64,000 nucleotides of DNA from Amphiura filiformis. Lineage: Eukaryota > Echinodermata > Ophiuroidea > Amphilepidida > Amphiuridae. Positions 56,593 to 64,000 of this stretch are shown in pieces. The position numbers and the translations under genes are program-made. Location: contig NC_092637.1 of the NCBI RefSeq assembly GCF_039555335.1, positions 45,463,613 to 45,527,612 on the forward strand, written 5' to 3'. The first letter of the stretch is position 1. Each line of letters starts with the position of its first letter. The notes below the pieces were generated by a model. That model did not search any database. It had not been told where the DNA came from and saw only the letters and a program-made list of their open reading frames with translations.

Positions 56593-58656
56593 CAGGGTGA
56601 GTCAAAAAAAAGTGCAATAGAGCAAAGAATCGATATTTATGTAAGAACCACGTTGAACTTTCCAATTATTGGAAGTTTCTATAAACATGATAAACGCCAC
56701 ACTCAATAGTCACCTGTTGTGAAAAAATAAAGTCAATCATATCTACCGTTTACTTTTTATGAGTCCTTTTGCTAGGATACCCAATTTCATTATTTGTCCA
56801 CGAGGTACCATGTATTTTGAATGAGAGTACACAATGCACTGAAACTGACTTTAACTTAAATAAGGTTGATTTTTGCGTTAATTTAATTTCTTTTTTCTTT
56901 TCAAGCAAACTTTCTAACATTACTTTAAGTCCTTCATACCTCACTTGACTCCAATTCAATCCCAATATGGCCAACTTATTGGATATTTTATAATTCACCC
57001 CACTTCAATTTGCGAGCATTTCATTTCGACATTTTAAAAAATCCGCCTACAAATGTAGTACGACGGTGAGTTTTATCAACAACTTGAGGGTGCATCCATG
57101 GGTTCACCGGTTTCACCAATCACCCTTAACCTCTTCATGGAGGATTTTGATAAAAAAAGCGCTGTCATCGTGCCCTGAGCCACCTAGGTTCTGGGGGCGT
57201 TACGTGGATGACACCATCGTGATCATCAAACAAAACCAAATTGATCACTTCACGAACCATATCAACTCTCAACATCCGGCCATCAAATTCACCATGGAGA
57301 AGGAAGAAGAAGGAAAGATTCCGGTACTCGACGTACTCATCTCGCGAGATGATCGCGGCCATCTAAGTTTTCAGGTATACCGGAAACCCACCCATACCGA
57401 ACAATATTTAAGCTTCTCTTCCCATCATCCGCTCCAACATAAGTTGGGTGTAATTCGGACATTAAGTGACAGAGCAAACACCATTGTGTCTTCTGAGGAG
57501 GACAAATTAAACATCAGGAACTGAACAGAGTCCGCAGATCACTGGAAGTGTGCGGCTATCAGGACTGGTCCTGGGACACAGTTACGAGAAACAGTGTCCG
57601 GGACGAAAACAGGCTACCTCGGCACAATACCATTGCGTCAAGAGGCAATGTGTCCATCCCTTATGTGGCAGGGGTCACAGAGTCTTTGCAAAGACTGTTC
57701 CGCTCCAACGGCATCAGCACTCACGTCAAGCCACAAAACACTCTAAGATCGCTCCTGGTAGCACCAAAGGACAAAGCGAATAAGCTCGACCTGTGCGGAG
57801 TTGTATATCAGGTGCCTTGCAAGGAATGCACATCCACTTATGTGGGAGAAAGTGCCAGAACCCTTAAAAATCGCTTGGATGAACACACCAGACCCTCCTC
57901 GCCTGTTGGCGAACATTCTGCCACGTTTCAGCACGAGATTGACTGGGAGGGGGTCCGCGTTTTGGACAAAGAAGAGAACTGGTTCAAGCGAGGAGTTAAA
58001 GAGGCCATCAACATAAGGCGAACCAACAGCGACCTTAACAAAGACAGAGGACGCCACCACCTCCCAAGATCATACAACCGGCTCATCGTGTCACGTGATT
58101 CTAGCCCTAACGGGCTAGGTCACGTGTCCCCTCCAACTTCCCAGTAACATCAGTTGGCACCGAAGGTCGATGGATGTCGGCCGCAGGCCACCACAGCTAA
58201 ACAAGTAAGTCGTGAGAAATTGGTTAAACCTTTCTTTCATTCATACAAATGTGTGTTTTTGATAGAGAATAAACATCTTTAAAGTAAAGGTAAAATGAAA
58301 ATAACAACAAATAATGTTTCTTTTCCTTAAACAAGACCAGGGACAATAACACTTTGGGTGCTCCATTTTATTTCAATGCCAATGAGGTTACGAAAATAGC
58401 AGTTGTTCCAAATCTACCTTACACAGAGTTGGCTGACATTCAAATTTTAGATGTTTCTTGGACAAACATTAAAATTGGGTATCGTTATAAAATGTGTCAT
58501 AAAAACAAAACGGTAAATGCTAATTCCTTGGTTTTTTCACACAAGGTCACTAATGAATATATCATTTACAAAATGTTTAAAAATCTAAAAGGTTCAAATC
58601 GGTTCTTAAATAAAAATGGATTCTTTTCTCTATTGCACTTTTTTTGACTCACCCTG
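56593..58656. mobile_element. Long inverted-repeat DNA element (TA-flanked) split by a Penelope fragment
   Basis: CAGGGTGAGTCAAAAAAAAG at the left and CTTTTTTTGACTCACCCTG at the right are inverted, with TA on both sides (56591-56592, 58657-58658). The arms remain alignable for over 300 bases (left GATACCCAATTTCATTATTT near 56777, right complement near 58480). The middle (about 57040-58300) is a Penelope-like fragment inserted later. The ends and TA target fit the Tc1/mariner group. Confidence 0.8.
57040..58250 (+). mobile_element. Penelope-like retroelement fragment: reverse transcriptase plus GIY-YIG nuclease
   Basis: The first part encodes the core reverse-transcriptase motifs GASMGSPVSP and, after a frame change, RYVDDTIVI with the catalytic DD. 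Next comes a thumb-like block ending in KLNIRN. The second part (57548-58147) encodes a linker and a GIY-YIG endonuclease: VVYQVPCKEC, TYVGESARTLKNRLDEH. The GIY-YIG domain fused after the reverse transcriptase identifies a Penelope-like element with its own nuclease. The N-terminal portion is missing and the frame is interrupted, so it is a 5'-truncated inactive copy. GC content is clearly higher than its surroundings. Confidence 0.85.
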
Positions 58657-59272
58657 TAAAAACTAAACTTAACCAAACTAAACCAAAATAAATTCATGAT
58701 AATTGCAAAGCACTCTGTATAGCACCAAGTCTATGACACTGTAAAAGTGGACATTTTTGCAGAAAATTATACTTTTCATGCCTTTCGCGCGCAATACATC
58801 TACTGCGAAAATAAAAATATGCGAATATGTTCTTTTATGTATAGGTCTATGTAAGACAATTAAAAATCATACAAATTTGAAAACAAGTGAAATAGTCCAC
58901 AATTGGCAAACCACACTCGCAATTACTTTTGTGATGATTTCAGTTATTCTCAAGTTCTCAAGAAACTTTCTCACATAGTTTGATCATTATCTCATTGTCC
59001 TATGCTGCTGAGATGCCATTTGGTGGTGTCAAAATCTCCTGAAAAACTATGGAAAAATCCTGAAAATGCACTTCTGCCTATCTTTTTGCACAGGAATACG
59101 AGAGCAAAAATTTCCTGAAATTGGAAATTTTTCTTCTAAATTTCCTCAAATCAGGAAATATCCTGAAAAGTGGCATCTCGGTGATTAAAATTAGTGAACA
59201 TATGCATATACAAAATTACTTACAGTTTCCCATCTCAATATTGTCACTACCAAATAACGGGTATGGATAATG
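58657..59272. other. No recognised feature
   Basis: AT-rich DNA with CCTGAAAA and AAATTTCC iterations around 59035-59170; no gene. Confidence 0.4.
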
Positions 59273-59530
59273 TGCGAGTTGCGAGTGCGAGTTGCGAGCT
59301 GGAGTTGCGAGTGCGAGTTGTGAGTTGCGAGTGCGAGTTGCGAGTTCAATTTGCGAGTTGCGAGATGCGAGTTGAATTTTGCGAGTTGCGAGTTGGAATT
59401 TGCGAGTTGTCAAAGGAAGTTGCGAGTTGGTTTGCGAGTTGCGAGTTGACATTTGCGAGTTAAAATTTGCGACTTCCGAGTGGAAATTTGCGAGTTGTGA
59501 GTTGAAATTTTGGGAGTTGCTAAGAAGAGT
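59273..59530 (+). repeat. GCGAGTT minisatellite
   Basis: About thirty units of TGCGAGT / TTGCGAGT, pure at the left and spaced by AATTT words toward the right. Open frames across it are repeat artefacts. Confidence 0.95.
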
Positions 59531-61329
59531 TTCAAGATGATTTGCGAGTGTTGATCACAAATTCAACACATGCCAACATAATATTCTTCACATTCTGAAA
59601 TGAAATCACATCACCTTAATTAGATTACTTATATTTGCATTTAATTAAAGACTACATGAGTGTATTGACAGTTGCTTTGAAAATATTTCTCCTTATGAAA
59701 ATTCATGTTTTTACATAGTGACGGGTGCTGGGGATACGCCACACAATTTAGTTGTTTATCCGAGTAAACAGTGTTTTACATATACGGATCTTAGATACAT
59801 CACTTTGTAAAACGTCGGGCAATGTCATATATCAACATCCGTCAATTGCATAATTAATTAACTAATTAATTATGCAACCTTGAGCTTCAAATCTTGGTAA
59901 TATTAGACTACTCACTATTTAAAATAAATTGGCCAATTTTCATAAAAATGACAAAAATCAACATCAGTCACAATGTATAGGATATGTGCTTGACAGAAAA
60001 TTGGTACTCAGATTCTCTGAAGGAAATAAATGAAACAAAAAACAGCTAAAGACCCAATTAATGAATTTTGTATGTTTTTCAAATTCATTTCATATATACA
60101 GGGTGACTGAAAAAGATTTTGTACGCAGCTTCATACTCTTTTTAGACACTTGCCAATACTTTATAAAAGAAATCTTTTATTTTATGGGACGCACAGAATT
60201 TTGAATAAAAAATAATAAGTGGTTTAATCTAAATAACAAATAAAGTTGCTGCTCATTTCATAAATCCTGAGAGATGCTGTTTTGGCATACTGTACGAGTG
60301 ACGATTTTTGGGCAAAATGAGTTATCATAACTTTCAAAATCTATGAATGAAACTCAATATATTCACAACGTTTTGAGACCAAAATGTAATTAGTTAATGA
60401 GATATGGGACTAATTAGTATGATACGACATGGTTTTTATGCAACACCGCCCCCCCCCCATCTTCGTTCTGTGTTTTGGCATACAGTCGTATCATAGTCGT
60501 ATCATGATACGTCGCCATAGGCCACCGTGTAACTGCAGTTGCCTATTGTTTTGACATACTGTTATATCACATGGCGTATCATATATTAATACATATGTTG
60601 TCAAATTGTGCATATTTTGGCATACTGTCGTATTACTTCTAATTAGTGAATGAATAAAAAGTTTGTATTATGTTGAGAACAAAGACAGATATATTATTGA
60701 TTATATTCTTTGATAATAATAAACATATTTTACTTTGGTGCTCTCCAGTGGGTCTTCAAAAATTGGTAAAACTTTAAATGCAATTTTCTCAAATTTGCAT
60801 TTTTTCGTCATACGACAGTTTGCCAAAACAGTGACGAAATGTTCACTACGGTACTCATTTTCAAGTCTACACATGGAATAAATCTGGTTTCTCTAAGTGA
60901 AACAGTGAGCCATTGGCCGGGGCCATTTATTAACAAAGGCAAATGTTGCTAAAACCAAACTGAAAATAATATACAATAGAAAAGACTTCATGGCCTGGAC
61001 ACTTAAAAGTTAAGTTCCATAGAAATGTTGACTTTCAAAGTGGTTTTGGTCAGCATATATCACAATTTGAAGTTCACATTTCATTTTCAGGTCTACACAT
61101 AAACCTTCTTTTTAGCTATTGATTAAAAGCAACAATTTTGGCAGATATTGCATGCGAAAAATAGTCACAATCTTTTTGATTCTATTCTGTCCATCCATTA
61201 AGATACTGTATATGCTATCATGTTCGCGTACCGAATTTTTTGTGATTTGGGTATTTTGGGAAATTGTGTGAGTTGCTTAATATTTTGTGGAATTTAGTGT
61301 AAAGTAGCTTTATAAAAACTGTATTTTCC
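59531..61329. other. Gene-free stretch with recurring TTTTGGCATACTGT words
   Basis: Variants of TTTTGGCATACTGTCGTATCA occur near 60290, 60470, 60555 and 60612, and inverted near 60825. At 60102 CAGGGTGACTGAAAAAG resembles a Tc1/mariner-type end without a partner. No gene is seen. Confidence 0.45.
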
Positions 61330-61483
61330 AGGCTTTGAGTTTTGAGGAGTGCGAGTGCGATCGCACTCCTTAAATGATCATAAGAAGTGCGATTTATTGC
61401 ACTCCTTATTCTTTAAGCTTACACTCACAAGTTTGAGGTATGCTATTTATCACATTCCTTAATTTTTAATACTCAAAGCCTGA
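61330..61483. mobile_element. Small inverted-repeat element downstream of unit 8
   Basis: CAGGCTTTGAGTTTT and TAATACTCAAAGCCTG are inverted ends. Inside are the perfect palindrome GAGTGCGATCGCACTC and further GCACTCCTTA words. Confidence 0.6.
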
Positions 61484-61490
61484 TTTTCAC

Positions 61491-61564
61491 ATGTTGTTAT
61501 TTTCATGCCTGCACGTCCACTTACGAAATTCACTAAAATAAAACCCTCATGAAAATAACAACAT
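61491..61564. repeat. Perfect 17-bp inverted repeat in the 3' flank of unit 8
   Basis: ATGTTGTTATTTTCATG (61491-61507) and CATGAAAATAACAACAT (61548-61564) enclose 40 bases. It lies 180 bases beyond the unit 8 stop codon, possibly in the 3' UTR. Confidence 0.8.
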
Positions 61565-61744
61565 AATTATATGAGTAGCTGTTGTAGCAGTACCTGCAGG
61601 ATTATCAAAGGCTATTGTGTTTGGAATACCTTCTCTACAATCATTCTGATATATTCCCCTGCAATTAAGCATATACCATCATGGTCTATGTGCTGTCCAT
61701 ATTCTAAGATAGCAGAGCAGTACATATAGAGTATCAAAAGCAAG

Positions 61745-63370
61745 TTATTGTCTTTGGAATATCTTCACTGCATGCTGATCATGTTCTACCAAAAACAGTT
61801 GCTGTCCATCCTCTGAGATAGCAATACCCATTGGGTCATCAAGTCCTGCGATGACACATCCCAGACACTGCTGACCATCTGCTGTGTATTGATATACAGC
61901 TATAGGTTTACCATTATTCACAACAAATAACTCACCTTGCTTACTACAGCATATAGATTCGGGTATCCATGCAGCAACTTCTTGAGGCGGCTGCAGTACT
62001 CTGATATTGTTACCAGAGTAATCCATCAGTAGCAGGTTTTTCTCATTATAGAGAGATACTGCAATATCTCCCTTTGCAGTGATAGCAAGCCATGTTGGTT
62101 CTGATGGAGCATTAAACTTGGATATGAACTTGCCATTGCCATGATGAATAGAGATTGTGTATGTGTTGTCAGCTCCACCAAGTAATCCTGCTACAATCCT
62201 GCCTTTAGAGTCTACAGTTAAAATAACAGGGTTTTTTGGATTATTTTTAATATCATAGGTAGAGGCCTTGGGATACTGCAACCTGTTGCCTTGGCTATCA
62301 TAAAACAGAATCTCACCACTGCCAGAGAGGATATACTTGTTGTCTGCAGTGATGGCAATTCCAAAAAGGAATGCATTAAAAGGACCTTGGAATGTGTACT
62401 TGACCATACCATCCTTTGAGAATACTTGGCAAGTTTTATTGTATGCATCTGTCACAGCAATATCACCATCTTTGTTGACTGCAATTCCACGTGGTTGCTC
62501 TAATCCAGGCTTGGTACTGAACTCTCCACTTTGTAACCATTTGTTCCCATGTTTATTTGACAACACACTAAGTAAATCAGGAATATCAACCCTCTCAGGT
62601 GCTATGAGCTCAACATATCCCAATGACTCTGACGCAGCTTCAGGCTTGGTCATCTCATTTAGCTCCTCAAGACTTGCTGACAAGGTAGGGAAGACTGATG
62701 TAATGTCATAGTCGGATCCTGTGTGTGTGACTCTAGTAGCAAGATCACTGGCACTTTCAAGTTTAGCCAATGTTGTCTGAAGATTATCTTTGATACGATC
62801 TAGTTCCTTGGCATTCTGGACCTCCACTGACCTGGCATCAACCTCATGTTTCTTTAAGATGGCATCAACCTGCTTGTAGTACTCATTCCTGACCCTTTCT
62901 AGGTTCTTCTTGACTTCTTTGGAGGCAGCAGCAAGACTCTTCTCTACATTCTCTGTTTTCTTGATGGCATTCCTGCACTCTTTCTTAAGATCTTCACTTC
63001 CTCTGGAGAGATCTTTCAGCTTCGCTACTTGTTTCTCTGATGCTTCTTTCAAGCTAATGACCTGGTGTTGGCGGTGACCCAGCACGATGCAGTCTCTACA
63101 GATAAGCTTCCCACAGGTCTCACAGTAGAACTTCTTTGTCTCACCATCATGATCCTTGCACTTTAGATATTCAGATACAGTCACTGGTAGCATAACTTCT
63201 CCGGAGCGAACATCTTCAACGCTGACAATCTTGTGGTCTTTGTTGGCTTTGAGAGTATCATGTGCAGTGTAGCAGGTTTGGCAGAAGAATTCCTTGCAGT
63301 CCATACAGTAGGATGTGGCTTTCTTCAGGTTACAATTTCCACAGACAGCATCTTGCACAGCTCCTTTTGC
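61745..63370 (-). CDS. TRIM-NHL E3 ubiquitin ligase, unit 8, long exon (RING exon outside window)
   Basis: A single open exon of 541 codons plus stop lies on the minus strand. It starts at 63370 after a TTTTAG acceptor, in the same phase as the long exons of the other units. It encodes B-box 1, B-box 2 with all ligands, the coiled coil and six NHL blades ending IFQRQ. The RING exon would lie beyond 64000: the 630 bases upstream contain no RING sequence. It differs from the main array (AKGAVQDAV at the exon start, an LGGADNTY insertion in blade 3, YQYTADG for YRYTADG). It is closest to units 6 and 3 in blade 2 (FYDSQGNRLQYPKAS). The opposite orientation and the 18-kb gap set it apart. Nothing breaks the frame, so it is likely functional. 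Confidence 0.88.
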   Translation of the reverse strand, partial: AKGAVQDAVCGNCNLKKATSYCMDCKEFFCQTCYTAHDTLKANKDHKIVSVEDVRSGEVMLPVTVSEYLKCKDHDGETKKFYCETCGKLICRDCIVLGHRQHQVISLKEASEKQVAKLKDLSRGSEDLKKECRNAIKKTENVEKSLAAASKEVKKNLERVRNEYYKQVDAILKKHEVDARSVEVQNAKELDRIKDNLQTTLAKLESASDLATRVTHTGSDYDITSVFPTLSASLEELNEMTKPEAASESLGYVELIAPERVDIPDLLSVLSNKHGNKWLQSGEFSTKPGLEQPRGIAVNKDGDIAVTDAYNKTCQVFSKDGMVKYTFQGPFNAFLFGIAITADNKYILSGSGEILFYDSQGNRLQYPKASTYDIKNNPKNPVILTVDSKGRIVAGLLGGADNTYTISIHHGNGKFISKFNAPSEPTWLAITAKGDIAVSLYNEKNLLLMDYSGNNIRVLQPPQEVAAWIPESICCSKQGELFVVNNGKPIAVYQYTADGQQCLGCVIAGLDDPMGIAISEDGQQLFLVEHDQHAVKIFQRQ

Positions 63371-64000
63371 CTAAAACAAAAACATTGGTACAAATTTCTG
63401 GTTACATCCTCTTTCATTCTCAAGTTGGCCTACTCAGACCTTCCTATAAACTGTGTTGACATACTTCTCCATGAATGAATAAATTTGGATATTTATTTTA
63501 AAGTCATATTTTTTTTTATAAAATGATGCAATAATGCTAGAACTAACTGCCAAAAAAGAGGTTTTCTACACATGCATTTTAAGCCAAATAAATGGGGCAA
63601 TATACACAAGAAAACAGCTACACTATCAAATCTCATTTGTGTGTCGGACAATTATTGTCAATGGCTTTTAATTTACGATTTTACAAGGAACTTCAAGCTC
63701 TGTAATTTACATGGAATTTTAGAATATTGATGCACATCTCAACCATGTGAAAATCAAAAATTTTCAGTGTAATGGGTCATAATTCTATAAAAATCTTAAA
63801 AGAAATAATGGTCAGCTTATTTATACCTGCCAACTTTCTTGTGACTTTTATTACTTTACGCATTAACTTCATTCTTCCTATAAATGGAACCGTGGCATAA
63901 CCGGGGGAGGACCATTTTCTCCGTTTTAGTCACAGCCATCATCTATATAGAACATTTTAGTAGAAGAAAAATTTGGGCCATTCCAATTCATGGTCTACAT
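63371..64000 (-). other. Intron of unit 8 (partial)
   Basis: AT-rich sequence upstream of the long exon on the minus strand. It shows no sister RING exon, no shared intron MITE and no other feature. Confidence 0.55.

Noticed and set aside
58141-58250. Hammerhead ribozyme, sometimes present in Penelope-like elements
   Set aside because: The conserved CTGATGA and GAAA core could not be found.
59194-59463. Open frame with repeated CELRV residues
   Set aside because: Produced by the GCGAGTT minisatellite; no start, splice or domain support.
60102-60125. Tc1/mariner-type end CAGGGTGACTGAAAAAG
   Set aside because: No inverted partner was found within the window, so no element could be delimited.

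Overview
The window is eukaryotic, AT-rich and crowded with repeats. Genes have introns with GT-AG borders, and short inverted-repeat transposons lie everywhere. The type of gene family (TRIM-NHL proteins with a RING, two B-boxes and no filamin domain) and the repeat load suggest an invertebrate deuterostome such as an echinoderm or hemichordate. That placement is inference; nothing seen fixes the species.

The only protein-coding family recognised as host genes is a local array of TRIM-NHL E3 ubiquitin ligases. Each unit is about 3 to 4 kb of gene with two coding exons. A short RING exon (about 86 codons) ends in phase 0, and after an intron of 0.7 to 2 kb a long exon (about 530 codons) carries B-box 1, B-box 2, a coiled coil and six NHL propeller blades. 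Six units run head to tail on the + strand (unit 1 at 4.6-7.5 kb, unit 2 at 12.9-15.5, unit 4 at 19.2-22.5, unit 5 at 24.1-27.2, unit 6 at 34.6-38.6, unit 7 at 40.7-43.3). A 3' NHL fragment (unit 3) sits at 16.0-16.6 kb. Unit 8 lies on the - strand at 61.7-63.4 kb, and its RING exon is beyond the window edge.

Only units 2 and 5 read as complete intact genes. Unit 8 is intact as far as it is visible. Units 1, 6 and 7 each carry essentially one disabling change. Unit 4 is heavily damaged but keeps an open RING/B-box/coiled-coil reading frame without the NHL domain. Paralogue-specific residues show that units 5 and 7 are mosaics, so gene conversion or unequal crossing-over is shaping the array. 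The residues that differ most between paralogues sit at equivalent points of successive NHL blades, which suggests diversification of a binding surface.

The space between genes is mostly transposon-derived. It holds non-autonomous hAT elements with 8-bp target duplications, Harbinger-like elements with TTA/TAA duplications, TA-flanked foldbacks, two inverted copies of a 1.1-kb TTAA-flanked element, and a 2.0-kb element with 6-bp duplications that contains two of the others. Fragments of LINE and Penelope-like retroelements are also present. The 43.3-61.7 kb stretch has no recognised host gene. Several elements sit at the same place in more than one TRIM unit, so they entered before the duplications and can be used to order them.
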